Source: CAUPWF01 sp964369755
Lineage (GTDB): Bacteria > Bacillota > Clostridia > Lachnospirales > Lachnospiraceae
Reading direction: 5' to 3'
Assembly: GCA_964369755.1 (NCBI GenBank)
Contig: CAYJFY010000003.1
Location: forward strand, 47,198-111,197
DNA: 64,000 nucleotides
Shown: positions 1-9,172 of the stretch, in pieces
Layout of the letters: each line of letters begins with the position of its first letter
How positions within the stretch are numbered: position 1 is the stretch's first letter
Made by a program: the position numbers and the translations under genes
Notes under the pieces: generated by a model
The model's input: only the letters and a program-made list of their open reading frames with translations
Database searches by the model: none
What the model was told of the DNA's origin: nothing

Positions 1-1638
1 AATCCCACTCCCCTTAATCTGCGCACGGAGTTCATCATCTTCAATCAACTGTCCTGCATTTTCCATAGCCAAGATAATAGATCCTGAGTTGTAGCGTTTT
101 GGTGGCGTTGTTTCCCCTTCTTTTATATCCATAGAAGCTACCGGTATTTCCATCCCCTTTTTCAATTTTTGGATGATATCAAATACCGATTGACTCTGCT
201 CTGTCTGTTCTTCCTTATCGCCAGTGTTTTTCCCTAGAACCTTCAGATATCCTTCTGATTTCAAGACTTTAAAATTAGCAAAAAAATGTTCTTCCTTGAT
301 TTGAACCGCTAGGTTGATTTTCTGAAATTCTGCAGGTGGATAAAAAATCGCTAAAAATCGCTTCGTAATGCTATCATACACTTTTAATGACAAATCCGAT
401 AGCTTTGATAAATTCCCCATCCCTTGACCGGTTGGAATAATCGCATAATGATCTGTGACTTGTTTATCATTTACATATCGTGTCGATGCAAGCTTTTTAT
501 GACTTCCAAATGTAATAATTTCTTCTAGATAGGGCATCATTTTTCCATATTTTGATAATCCATTGAGATTCGTATGAATCTCTTTGGCTACAGCGGTAGT
601 CAATACCCTAGCATCTGTTCTCGGATAGGTGACCATCTTCTTTTCATATAATTCCTGTACTACTTTCAAGGTCTCATCTGGACTAATCTTAAATAACTTT
701 GCACATTCGTTCTGCAATTCGGCTAGGTTAAAAAGCAATGGGGGATTCTTCTTCTCTGTCTTTTTCTGAATCGACGTAATCTGTGCGCTCACATTTGGTT
801 CATAGCATTTTTGAATCAGCGCTTCTGCCGTTTCCTTTTTCTTAAATCCATTCTCTTTATAGAGTAACGGAGACTGATAATATTCTGTCCCTTCTATGGC
901 CTTCCATTCTGCCTCTATATTCTGATCTTCTAAGTTCATCTGTGCTAACACACGATAAAATGGAGTTTTGACAAATTCACGAATCTCTCGCTCTCTCTTA
1001 ACTATCATTCCTAGAACACAAGTCATTACACGCCCAACAGAAATGGAGATATACTTCATCTTCAGGTAATTCGCAACGCTATTTCCATATTTCAAAGTTA
1101 ATAATCTGGAGAAATTAATCCCCATCAAATAATCTTCTTTCGCTCTTAAATAAGCCGATGCACTCAAATTATCATATTCCGATAAATCTTTTGCTTCTCT
1201 AATTCCACGTAAAATCTCATCCTCTGTCTGAGAGTCAATCCAAACCCTCTTGCGAACCTTTCCGCTCACTTCCGCCATCTGCTCTACCAAACGATAGATA
1301 TACTCTCCCTCACGTCCTGAGTCAGTACATACATAGATTGTATCTACATCCGCTCTATTTAAGATTGATTTTACTGTCTGAAACTGTTTTGCGACATTGG
1401 GAATAATTTCATATTTGTATTCAGCTGGCAAAAAAGGTAGGTTACTAAGACTCCACCTTTTCAAACTAGGGTCATATGCTTCTGGATAACTCATAGTAAC
1501 AAGGTGACCAACACACCAAGTAATCACTGCTTCGTCAGATTCTAGATATCCATCTCCACGTCTCGTCGATAACTTCAGCGCCTTTGCAAACTCCTGTGCC
1601 ACACTCGGTTTTTCTGCTATATATACTGATTTCCCCAT
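1..1638 (-). CDS. topB: DNA topoisomerase III (partial, C-terminus beyond window)
   Basis: Type IA topoisomerase that passes DNA strands through a transient single-strand break. The first 546 residues are present; the reading frame is open to base 1, so the C-terminal end lies outside. The N-terminal Toprim domain begins IAEKPSVAQEFAKAL and carries TDSGREGEYIYR, the acidic metal-binding motif (around residues 105-116). The catalytic tyrosine sits in TYPRTDARVL, Tyr338 by my count (codon 625-627). It starts at ATG 1638, only 5 bases after the galM stop, so it is probably the last gene of a ppk-galM-topB transcription unit. The ribosome site is weak (GGTG). Firmicutes often carry several TopB copies, some on mobile elements; nothing here points to mobility. 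Confidence 0.93.
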   Translation of the reverse strand, partial: MGKSVYIAEKPSVAQEFAKALKLSTRRGDGYLESDEAVITWCVGHLVTMSYPEAYDPSLKRWSLSNLPFLPAEYKYEIIPNVAKQFQTVKSILNRADVDTIYVCTDSGREGEYIYRLVEQMAEVSGKVRKRVWIDSQTEDEILRGIREAKDLSEYDNLSASAYLRAKEDYLMGINFSRLLTLKYGNSVANYLKMKYISISVGRVMTCVLGMIVKREREIREFVKTPFYRVLAQMNLEDQNIEAEWKAIEGTEYYQSPLLYKENGFKKKETAEALIQKCYEPNVSAQITSIQKKTEKKNPPLLFNLAELQNECAKLFKISPDETLKVVQELYEKKMVTYPRTDARVLTTAVAKEIHTNLNGLSKYGKMMPYLEEIITFGSHKKLASTRYVNDKQVTDHYAIIPTGQGMGNLSKLSDLSLKVYDSITKRFLAIFYPPAEFQKINLAVQIKEEHFFANFKVLKSEGYLKVLGKNTGDKEEQTEQSQSVFDIIQKLKKGMEIPVASMDIKEGETTPPKRYNSGSIILAMENAGQLIEDDELRAQIKGSGI

Positions 1639-1643
1639 ATTTA

Positions 1644-2681
1644 CTACACCAAAAACTTAAATCCTGTGGTAGTACGATAAGTCTCGCCCGCCTTTAAAAT
1701 CGGAGATTGAAAATTCTCATGGTTAATCGCATCTGGGAACAGTTGCGTTTCAAAACACACTCCTGCCCGACCTCTTAATGGAACTCCACTTCGATCCACT
1801 TCAGATTCCCCAAGGAAATTCCCTGTATAAATCTGTACACCTGGAAGATCTGTGTAGGCTTCCATTTTTATTCCACTGTGTTTCGAGTACAAAGAACCAA
1901 ACAACTGGTATTTGCCGCCTGTGTTTAGCACCCAATTATGGTCATACCCACTGCCGATTCGAAGCGCTTCATATTCCTGATTGATATCCTGTCCAATTGG
2001 CTTCGCAGCTCGAAAATCCATTGGCGTATTCAACACCTCTACGATTTCTCCTGTTGGAATAGATCCTTCATCTGTATTGGTAAATGCATCTGCATCCAAC
2101 CACAATACTTGTTCGAGTACATCACCACCTGAATATCCATCTAGGTTAAAATAGCTATGATTTGTCATATTAATAATCGTATCTTGATCACTGACTCCTT
2201 CATAGGAAATCTGTAGCTCATTCTCTTCTGACAAGGAATAACTCACCTTAATACTCATATTTCCTGGATATCCCTGATCTCCATCAGGACTTTCTAATGA
2301 AAATGTAATCATCTGATCACTTTCTTCTACAACGTCCCAGATTCTAGTATGAAAAAAATCCAGACCACTGTGTAAATTATTTTGCCCATTATTTTTTTCT
2401 AGTTGATATTCTTTCCCATTCAATTGAAATCTTGCCTTTCCGATACGATTTGCAATTCTTCCAACAATCGCACCTTGAAAGGAAGTGCCCTGTTCATATC
2501 CCAAAACATCTTGGAATCCCAAGATGACATCTGTTGGTTGATTCTCACGATTTGGCACAAGCACACGTACCAATGTTGCCCCATAATTTGATACAGTAAC
2601 TTCCATTCCACGAGCATTTGTCAATTGAAATGCTGTAATTGTTCGTTTTGATCCATCCTGTCCCCATTGAAGTTTTTTCAT
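1644..2681 (-). CDS. galM: Aldose 1-epimerase (galactose mutarotase)
   Basis: Interconverts the alpha and beta anomers of galactose or glucose in the cytoplasm, the entry step of the Leloir pathway. The roughly 345-residue protein has family landmarks: GAIVGRIANRIGKARF, NNLHSG, a catalytic-type histidine in MTNHSYFNLDG, and the C-terminal CFETQLFPDAIN with its conserved glutamate. I start it at ATG 2681 because GGAG lies just upstream; an in-frame ATG at 2708 would add nine residues and has no good ribosome site. It follows ppk by 27 bases and precedes topB by 5. No other gal genes are next to it, although a GH36 alpha-galactosidase is encoded elsewhere in the window (49046-51412). Confidence 0.9.
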   Translation of the reverse strand: MKKLQWGQDGSKRTITAFQLTNARGMEVTVSNYGATLVRVLVPNRENQPTDVILGFQDVLGYEQGTSFQGAIVGRIANRIGKARFQLNGKEYQLEKNNGQNNLHSGLDFFHTRIWDVVEESDQMITFSLESPDGDQGYPGNMSIKVSYSLSEENELQISYEGVSDQDTIINMTNHSYFNLDGYSGGDVLEQVLWLDADAFTNTDEGSIPTGEIVEVLNTPMDFRAAKPIGQDINQEYEALRIGSGYDHNWVLNTGGKYQLFGSLYSKHSGIKMEAYTDLPGVQIYTGNFLGESEVDRSGVPLRGRAGVCFETQLFPDAINHENFQSPILKAGETYRTTTGFKFLV

Positions 2682-2708
2682 AGTTTCTCCTTTATCTAAA
2701 TCGTTCAA

Positions 2709-4823
2709 TTATTCTTCTTTCATTCTTAAGATATACTTTTGGAACCAGTTCAGTTTTTTGCGTTGCACCTTAACCTCTACAGTACTTGTCTCCAATGCCT
2801 CTTTGATAAAATATTCTTGCGCATTGATGCGCGGTTGCACCCACTTCACTTTTTCATAAGTTCCATCATTTCTCATATTTCTGATTTTTACATTGTCTTG
2901 TAACATAATCTGTAACATATCATAAAGACGTTTTTTAATACTCTCATCTAAAATCGGTGCTGCAACTTCAACACGCTTGTCCGTATTTCTCGTCATCATA
3001 TCCGCTGACCCGATATAAATCTTCTGCTCCGCCCCTTCTCCAAAGCAAAAGATACGTGGATGCTCTAGATATCGTCCTACAATACTTGTAACCTTTAGGT
3101 TTTCCGTCTCCCCTTCCACTCCTGGTAGAATACAACAAATCCCTCTTACAAGCAAGTCTATTTTCACCCCTGCCTTGGATGCTTCTGCAATTTTAAGAAT
3201 AAAATCTCGATCGGTCACCGAATTCATTTTCATAATGACGCGTCCTTGCGTGCCTTTCTTGATTTCTTCGTCTATTAAATATAAAACCTTTTGTTTTAGG
3301 CTAGTTGGTGCTACAATCAAATGCTTATATGCCCCATCAAGATTAGCAATCGCCATGTTTTTGAAGAATTCTGCAGCATCCTCTCCGATTTCTTGATTGG
3401 ATGTCATCAATGACACATCGGTATACATGGTTGCTGTTTTTTCATTGTAGTTTCCTGTGCCAACTTGAGTCAGATATTTGATTTCATTTTTGTTTCGATA
3501 GGTAATCAGGCATAGCTTAGAATGTACTTTAAATCCATCAAATCCGTAGATAATTCGACACCCTGACTCTTCAAGTCTTTCTGACCAGTCAATATTGTTC
3601 TGCTCATCAAATCTAGCTCTTAACTCAATTAAAACCGTAACTTCCTTCCCGTTCTCCGCTGCTGCGCAGAGATATTCCACAAGTCTCGCCTTTGAAGCTA
3701 AACGATAGATTGTAATCTTAATATTCACTACACTTGGGTCCACCGACGCTTCTTTAATCAATTGCAAGAATGGTTCCATCTTTTCATATGGATAAGACAA
3801 CAAGATATCCTTTTTCTTCACCTGTGCCATCACATTACTCGAAGAACAAGTCTTCGAAGGTTGCGGGCTGAATGGCTGATAGGCTAACTTTCTCTTAACC
3901 AAATCATCTACCTTATCGATTACTCCGAACATATAACCCAATTTCATACCAATTTTCGTTCGATAGATCTGATAAGGCTTGATATTTAATTTATCGCAAA
4001 AATAAGCTTGTGTTTCGGAATCCATGACATTCGCCACCTCCAACCGAACTGGTGCTAGTCTCTTTCGTTTATGCAAGGTAGCCTTCATCCTTGCTCTAAA
4101 GTCTTCATTTACATCTACTGATTCATCATCTGGTGAAATATCTGCATTCCGTGTCACTGAGATATAATTTTTATTAGAGACTTGATATAATTCAAAAATT
4201 TGCTCTAAAAATTCTGTAATCACTTTTTCCACACGCAAAAATCTTACCCCTTCACCCGGAAGATAAATCACATTAGAGATAAACTGCGGAACTGGTACGA
4301 TACCAATCATTTTTTTGTTTTTTAGAGTCAAGGTCGCTGTCACATATATTTCTTTATTCACCAAATGTGGAAATGGATGTTTCGAATCCACAATTTGCGG
4401 AGATAACACTGGTAAAATCTGGTTTATAAAATACTTATATACATATTTTCTTTCTTTTGCATCCAAGTCACACATATTCAGTGCATAGATTCCATACTGT
4501 TTTAATTCATTTTTTATACTCAGGTATGTTCGATCTCTTTCTTCATATAATGGTGCCACTGCAGCATAGATTGCATCTAATTGCTCTCTTGCATTCATGC
4601 CAGTCCATTTATCCACCGTGTTATCACCAACGGTAGCGATATCATACAAACTACCTACTCGAATCATAAAGAATTCATCTAAGTTACTAGTAAAAATGGA
4701 TACAAACTTTAGTCTCTCTAGTAAGGGCACACTCTCATCTTGTGCTTCTTCTAACACGCGATGATCAAATCTAAGCCATGATAATTCTCTGTTTTGTGTA
4801 AAATTATAAATTTTCTTCTCCAT
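2709..4823 (-). CDS. ppk: Polyphosphate kinase 1
   Basis: Makes inorganic polyphosphate from ATP, reversibly, through a phosphohistidine intermediate. The 704-residue length is normal for PPK1. The N domain starts with RELSWLRFDHRVLEEA. The histidine expected to be phosphorylated is His434 in FKVHSKLCLI, and the second catalytic-type histidine is His588 in EHPRIFCFGEG, both matching the spacing known from E. coli PPK1. ATG 4823 is preceded by GAGGTG. A consensus-like promoter lies at 4861-4889, so ppk probably leads the ppk-galM-topB unit. No exopolyphosphatase gene is adjacent. Confidence 0.95.
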   Translation of the reverse strand: MEKKIYNFTQNRELSWLRFDHRVLEEAQDESVPLLERLKFVSIFTSNLDEFFMIRVGSLYDIATVGDNTVDKWTGMNAREQLDAIYAAVAPLYEERDRTYLSIKNELKQYGIYALNMCDLDAKERKYVYKYFINQILPVLSPQIVDSKHPFPHLVNKEIYVTATLTLKNKKMIGIVPVPQFISNVIYLPGEGVRFLRVEKVITEFLEQIFELYQVSNKNYISVTRNADISPDDESVDVNEDFRARMKATLHKRKRLAPVRLEVANVMDSETQAYFCDKLNIKPYQIYRTKIGMKLGYMFGVIDKVDDLVKRKLAYQPFSPQPSKTCSSSNVMAQVKKKDILLSYPYEKMEPFLQLIKEASVDPSVVNIKITIYRLASKARLVEYLCAAAENGKEVTVLIELRARFDEQNNIDWSERLEESGCRIIYGFDGFKVHSKLCLITYRNKNEIKYLTQVGTGNYNEKTATMYTDVSLMTSNQEIGEDAAEFFKNMAIANLDGAYKHLIVAPTSLKQKVLYLIDEEIKKGTQGRVIMKMNSVTDRDFILKIAEASKAGVKIDLLVRGICCILPGVEGETENLKVTSIVGRYLEHPRIFCFGEGAEQKIYIGSADMMTRNTDKRVEVAAPILDESIKKRLYDMLQIMLQDNVKIRNMRNDGTYEKVKWVQPRINAQEYFIKEALETSTVEVKVQRKKLNWFQKYILRMKEE

Positions 4824-4860
4824 GTTTCACCTCATTGTTATTTTATCTTCAGATACCACA

Positions 4861-4889
4861 ATCATAACATTTTTCTACTAATTTCTCAA
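4861..4889 (-). promoter_or_regulatory. Promoter for ppk
   Basis: On the minus strand TTGAGA (4884-4889) and TATGAT (4861-4866) are separated by 17 bases, about 30 bases upstream of the ppk ribosome site. Predicted by eye as a vegetative sigma promoter. Confidence 0.6.
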
Positions 4890-4951
4890 ACAATTTTATG
4901 TAAAATATATAAACTATATAAATAAAGTTTTCTATGTACACCAAAAGAAGC

Positions 4952-4966
4952 CAGCAGAATCTGCTG
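4952..4966 (-). terminator. Hairpin after asd, likely intrinsic terminator
   Basis: The inverted repeat CAGCAG-aat-CTGCTG lies 21 bases past the asd stop; on the minus strand it is followed by a T-rich stretch (TTCTTTT). The stem is short, so confidence is moderate. Confidence 0.5.
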
Positions 4967-4986
4967 ACCTCTCTATTTATTCATTC

Positions 4987-6072
4987 TTACTTATGAGTGA
5001 TATAATCTTGAGCTACTAATGTTTCAGCACAAAGAACCGCTCCACCGGCTGCTCCACGTACTGTATTATGTGAAAGTCCCACGAATTTGAAATCATAGAT
5101 GCTATCTTCTCTTAAACGACCGATAGACACTCCCATTCCTTTTTCGTAATCCACATCAGCTTTTACCTGTGGTCTATTATCTTCTTCAAGATACTGGATA
5201 AATTGTTTTGGTGCACTCGGAAGATTTAACTCTTGTGGAACACCTTTGTAGTTTACTAACTTTTCAATCAATTGCTCTTTTGTAGGCTTTTTGTTAAAAC
5301 GGATAAATACTGCTGCTGTGTGTCCATCCAAAACTGGAACACGAATACATTGGCATGAGATTTTTGGCAATTCTGCTTTTGCAATCTCGCCGTTTTCAAC
5401 CTTACCAAGAACACGTAGAGGCTCCAACTCACTCTTCTCTTCTTCTCCTCCGATAAAAGGAATGATATTCTCAACCATTTCTGGCCATTCTTCAAATGTC
5501 TTACCTGCTCCTGAAATCGCTTGATACGTTGTTGCTACAATTTCTACTGGCTCAAACTCTTCCCATGCAGCCACACATGGTGCGTAGCTTTGAATCGAAC
5601 AGTTTGGTTTTACTGCTACAAAACCATGTTTTGTTCCAAGTCTTTCTTTTTGAGCTGCAATCACTTCAAAATGATGTGCATTAATCTCTGGAACTACCAT
5701 AGGAACATCTTTTGTCCAACGATGTGCGCTATTATTTGACACTACAGGTGTCTCTGTCTTCGCATAATCATCTTCAATCTTCTTGATTTCTTCTTTGTTC
5801 ATATCTACTGCACTGAATACAAAATCAACACTAGAAGCAACTTTTTCCACTTCATTCACATTCATTACTACTAGATCTTTTACGCTTGCTGGCATCTCAG
5901 TCGGCATCTTCCAACGATCTCCTACAGCCTCTGCATATGTTTTTCCTGCCGATCTCGGGCTTGCTGCTACTGTAACTACCTCAAACCAAGGGTGATTATC
6001 TAGAAGTGCAATAAAACGTTGTCCTACCATACCTGTTGCACCTAAAATACCTACTCTTAACTTCTTATCCAT
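4987..6072 (-). CDS. asd: Aspartate-semialdehyde dehydrogenase
   Basis: NADPH-dependent reduction of aspartyl phosphate to aspartate semialdehyde, the branch point to lysine/diaminopimelate, threonine and methionine. The N-terminal nucleotide-binding loop is GILGATGMVGQRF, and the catalytic cysteine is Cys158 in KPNCSIQ; a conserved histidine lies in VLDGHTAAVF. The 361-residue sequence resembles the archaeal/yeast-type branch of the family more than the classical E. coli type, a form common in Clostridia. ATG 6072 has AGAGGA upstream. It stands alone between its own promoter (6132-6159) and a hairpin (4952-4966), and no other lysine genes are nearby. Confidence 0.93.
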   Translation of the reverse strand: MDKKLRVGILGATGMVGQRFIALLDNHPWFEVVTVAASPRSAGKTYAEAVGDRWKMPTEMPASVKDLVVMNVNEVEKVASSVDFVFSAVDMNKEEIKKIEDDYAKTETPVVSNNSAHRWTKDVPMVVPEINAHHFEVIAAQKERLGTKHGFVAVKPNCSIQSYAPCVAAWEEFEPVEIVATTYQAISGAGKTFEEWPEMVENIIPFIGGEEEKSELEPLRVLGKVENGEIAKAELPKISCQCIRVPVLDGHTAAVFIRFNKKPTKEQLIEKLVNYKGVPQELNLPSAPKQFIQYLEEDNRPQVKADVDYEKGMGVSIGRLREDSIYDFKFVGLSHNTVRGAAGGAVLCAETLVAQDYITHK

Positions 6073-6131
6073 GTTCGTCCTCTTTTCATTTTTGTCTTTT
6101 CAGCAAATACATTTGTTCGCGTCTGAAAACT

Positions 6132-6159
6132 ATTATAATACATTTCTACAAAAAATCAA
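6132..6159 (-). promoter_or_regulatory. Promoter for asd
   Basis: Minus-strand TTGATT (6154-6159), 16-base spacer, TATAAT (6132-6137). The transcript leader would be about 50 bases, too short for a lysine riboswitch; none is seen. Confidence 0.65.
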
Positions 6160-6249
6160 GTAAATTTCTTCTCAAATTTTGTTTTCGCTATATATATGTA
6201 AGATATGTCATTATTTTATGAATTTTACATATTTTTTTAGTGATTCATA

Positions 6250-7623
6250 CTAGTTTTCTAAGCCTTTATAATATGCAATCACTTTCTCCATTGCTGTTTT
6301 TCCTGGTGCACCTATGGTAAGTCGCTTGTTTACGCAAGTTTCCATACTGATCGCCTCGAATATATCCGCTTCAAACACTGGTGAAATCGCTTGATATTCT
6401 TCTAAAGTCATATCATCCAGTGCAATATCCTTTTCAATACAATACAATACCAATCTACCCACAATCCCATGCGCATCACGGAATGGAACTCCATGATTCA
6501 CAAGGTAGTCTGCTGCATCTGTCGCATTGGTAAACCCATTCTTCGCACTGTTCTCCATCTCTTGCATCTTAAACTTAATTGTCGCGAGCATTCCTGTGAA
6601 TAAAGCAAGACATCCTTTTACCGTATCTATCGCGTCAAACACCAATTCCTTATCCTCTTGCATGTCTTTGTTATATGCGAGTGGAATCCCCTTCATGGTC
6701 GTCAAAAGTGACATCAACGCACCATATACGCGACCAGTCTTACCGCGTACCAATTCTGCAATATCTGGATTCTTCTTCTGAGGCATAATACTACTACCCG
6801 TACTATAGGCATCATCGATATCGACAAACTGATATTCATTCGAATTCCATATAATGATTTCTTCAGAAAAACGACTTAAATGCATCATAATTGTAGACAT
6901 GGCAGACAACAATTCGATGAGATAATCACGATCCGAAACCGAATCCATACTATTCAATGTAGGACCTTTAAATCCTAGTAACTGTGCAGTATACTCACGG
7001 TCCAAATCATACGTTGTCCCAGCCAAGGCACCCGAACCTAATGGACAGTAATTCATACGCTCCTTGATATCATACAATCGTTCTCTATCTCTTCGAAACA
7101 TCTCATAATACGCCCCCATATGGTGTGCCAATGTAATTGGTTGCGCTTTTTGTAGATGAGTGAATCCAGGCATAAACGTCTCTAGATTTTCTTCCATAAT
7201 CTTCAATAAGACAGCCAACAATTCCTCAGTCAACCCGCTGATTTCTTCTACTTCATCACGTGTATATAACTTCATATCAAGCGCCACTTGATCATTCCTA
7301 CTTCTACCCGTATGTAATTTCTTACCAGGCTCTCCAATTCTTTGGATCAATGTCGCCTCAACAAAGCTATGGATGTCCTCATACTCATGAGAGATCTCCA
7401 ATGTTCCCTCCTCAACATCTGCAAGAATCCCTTCTAAACCACTGATGATTTGACTCTCTTCCTCGTTTGAAAGAATGCCTTGCTTTGTCAACATCTTGAC
7501 ATGTGCAATGCTTCCCTGAATATCTTGTTTATAAAACTTTTTATCAAATGAAATCGATGCATTGAAATTATAAACTAATTTGTCTGTCTCCTTGGTAAAT
7601 CTACCACCCCATAATTGTGCCAT
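6250..7623 (-). CDS. argH: Argininosuccinate lyase
   Basis: Cleaves argininosuccinate to arginine and fumarate, the last step of arginine synthesis. The fumarase/aspartase superfamily signature GSSIMPQKKNPD is at residues 276-287, including the catalytic serine on the mobile loop; HTGRSRNDQ (104-112) and the TFTHLQ-like GFTHLQKAQP (153-162) are the other conserved blocks. The 457-residue length is typical. ATG 7623 has AAGGAGA upstream. It follows queH by 20 bases on the same strand and appears to be co-transcribed from the strong promoter upstream of queH. argG is not in the window. Confidence 0.96.
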   Translation of the reverse strand: MAQLWGGRFTKETDKLVYNFNASISFDKKFYKQDIQGSIAHVKMLTKQGILSNEEESQIISGLEGILADVEEGTLEISHEYEDIHSFVEATLIQRIGEPGKKLHTGRSRNDQVALDMKLYTRDEVEEISGLTEELLAVLLKIMEENLETFMPGFTHLQKAQPITLAHHMGAYYEMFRRDRERLYDIKERMNYCPLGSGALAGTTYDLDREYTAQLLGFKGPTLNSMDSVSDRDYLIELLSAMSTIMMHLSRFSEEIIIWNSNEYQFVDIDDAYSTGSSIMPQKKNPDIAELVRGKTGRVYGALMSLLTTMKGIPLAYNKDMQEDKELVFDAIDTVKGCLALFTGMLATIKFKMQEMENSAKNGFTNATDAADYLVNHGVPFRDAHGIVGRLVLYCIEKDIALDDMTLEEYQAISPVFEADIFEAISMETCVNKRLTIGAPGKTAMEKVIAYYKGLEN

Positions 7624-7643
7624 TTTGATTTTCTCCTTCTATT

Positions 7644-8228
7644 TTATATTTGTTTTCTTGCTTCTACTCTTCTATCTCGTTCATTTCTTGAATATACACA
7701 CCCACAAAAATCTTGTCGATACAAACCATATTCTTTCGATAATACAACAGATCTCTGGTAACCATTTTTCTTCTTAAAATCTGAGACTAGATACTGCAAC
7801 CCTTGCTCCTGGGCAATTTCCATCCCTATCCGATTCAAGACTTCTGCCTTTTTTAATGGACTGATTGTCAAAGTGGTCGTAAATAAACTCACATCCATTT
7901 CCTTTGCTAACTCTGCTGTTTTTTGCAATCTCAGTCGATAACATCGTTGGCAACGCTCACCACATTCTGGCTCGTCTTCCAATCCTTTCGCCACTTGATA
8001 AAATCGCTCCTTCTCATACTCACCTATCACACAATGAATCGGATGTTTTGTGCACATTTTATCAATCAGCTTTTGCTGCTCCTCTGCTCGTTTTCGATAC
8101 TCCTCATCAGGGAATATATTAGGATTGTAATAAAATATGATTAATTCATATACTTCTGATAACTGTTCAATTACATAGGTGCTACATGGAGCACAGCAAC
8201 TATGCAAGATTAATTTTGTATTCTCCAT
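7644..8228 (-). CDS. queH: Epoxyqueuosine reductase QueH (DUF208)
   Basis: Reduces epoxyqueuosine in tRNA to queuosine; QueH is the non-homologous alternative to the cobalamin enzyme QueG. The 194-residue protein shows the characteristic cysteine pattern: SCCAPCS (Cys11, Cys12, Cys15), CGERCQRCYRLR in the middle and FCGCVYS near the C-terminus, consistent with iron-sulfur and metal binding, plus FYYNPNIFPDEEY after the first motif. Its promoter (8276-8304) is close to consensus; the ribosome site is weak. It is followed by argH; that pairing has no obvious functional logic. Confidence 0.9.
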   Translation of the reverse strand: MENTKLILHSCCAPCSTYVIEQLSEVYELIIFYYNPNIFPDEEYRKRAEEQQKLIDKMCTKHPIHCVIGEYEKERFYQVAKGLEDEPECGERCQRCYRLRLQKTAELAKEMDVSLFTTTLTISPLKKAEVLNRIGMEIAQEQGLQYLVSDFKKKNGYQRSVVLSKEYGLYRQDFCGCVYSRNERDRRVEARKQI

Positions 8229-8275
8229 AGTATTTCACAGTCCTTTTCTCGACTCTCTTAACAGTCTTGATACAA

Positions 8276-8304
8276 AGTATAAGTAAATTCTATATATATG
8301 TCAA
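8276..8304 (-). promoter_or_regulatory. Strong promoter for queH-argH
   Basis: Minus-strand TTGACA (8299-8304), exactly 17 bases, TATACT (8276-8281): one mismatch from the vegetative consensus. Confidence 0.75.
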
Positions 8305-8364
8305 TCTATTCCATATATTTTTTACTTTTCACAATAAAGTCGAAACTATTCGCAAGCACACACA

Positions 8365-8392
8365 TATAATGATATAGAACTAGCGGGAGGAG
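8365..8392 (+). promoter_or_regulatory. -10 box and strong ribosome site for the ABC importer
   Basis: A TATAAT at 8365-8370 has no good -35 box upstream (CGAAAC-like). The leader is very short and GGGAGGAG (8385-8392) precedes ATG 8399. There is no room for a TPP riboswitch, which argues against regulation of the importer as a classical thiamine operon. Confidence 0.45.
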
Positions 8393-8398
8393 ACTACA

Positions 8399-9172
8399 AT
8401 GAAAGAACTATTATCTTTTCAAGATGTTTCTTTTTCCTATCATAATATAGATGGAGAAACAAGAGCACTTAAGAATGTATCTTTTACAATAAACCAAGGA
8501 GAATTCGTTGCAGTAGTCGGTCCATCTGGTTGTGGAAAATCGACTCTGCTCTCATTAATTATGGGGTTATTCGAAGCAGAAGAAGGTGAGATTCTAATCT
8601 CTGGTAGGTCTATTCATGACAGCCGCACGAATATCGGATATATGTTACAACATGACCATTTATTTGAATGGAGAAGTGTTTATCATAACGTAGTTCTTGG
8701 ATTAGAGGTTCAGCACATGTTAAATGCCAAGACCCGACAAAAAGCAAGTGAACTGCTATCCCAATACGGTCTAAGCGATTTTTCCAAGGCAAAACCTACA
8801 GAACTCTCAGGGGGTATGCGCCAACGAGCCGCCCTGATACGGACATTGTTACTAGAGCCAGAACTTCTATTATTAGATGAGCCTTTCTCAGCTCTTGACT
8901 ATCAGACTCGGTTGAATGTAGGCGATGACATCGGACAAATTATTCGAAGAGAATCCAAAACAGCCCTTATGATTACTCACGATATCTCAGAAGCAATTAG
9001 TCTAGCCGACCGTATCATCATCTTGTCCGAAAGACCCGCAACGGTCAAACAAACCATCTCTCTGTCTTTTGATTTACACATTGACACACCACTTATGAGG
9101 CGCGATTCTCCTGAATTTAAGTCTTATTTTAATTTAATCTGGAAGGAGTTAGACTTACATGAACACAATTAG
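8399..9172 (+). CDS. ABC transporter ATP-binding protein (nitrate/sulfonate/taurine-type importer)
   Basis: Energises uptake through the permease encoded next. Walker A is GPSGCGKST, the ABC signature is LSGGMRQRAAL, Walker B is LLLLDEPFSALD, and the switch histidine is in MITHDISEAISLADR. The similarity pattern is that of the SsuB/TauB/ThiZ group. The 257-residue length is typical. It overlaps the permease gene by 14 bases, indicating tight coupling. The substrate cannot be read from the ATPase: nitrate, sulfonates, taurine, or pyrimidine thiamine precursors are all handled by relatives. No substrate-binding protein gene follows; the pair ends at a large palindrome (9966-10006). Confidence 0.85.
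   Translation: MKELLSFQDVSFSYHNIDGETRALKNVSFTINQGEFVAVVGPSGCGKSTLLSLIMGLFEAEEGEILISGRSIHDSRTNIGYMLQHDHLFEWRSVYHNVVLGLEVQHMLNAKTRQKASELLSQYGLSDFSKAKPTELSGGMRQRAALIRTLLLEPELLLLDEPFSALDYQTRLNVGDDIGQIIRRESKTALMITHDISEAISLADRIIILSERPATVKQTISLSFDLHIDTPLMRRDSPEFKSYFNLIWKELDLHEHN

Noticed and set aside
6073..6125. Lysine riboswitch upstream of asd
   Set aside because: The predicted leader of about 50 bases is far too short and no matching stems are seen.
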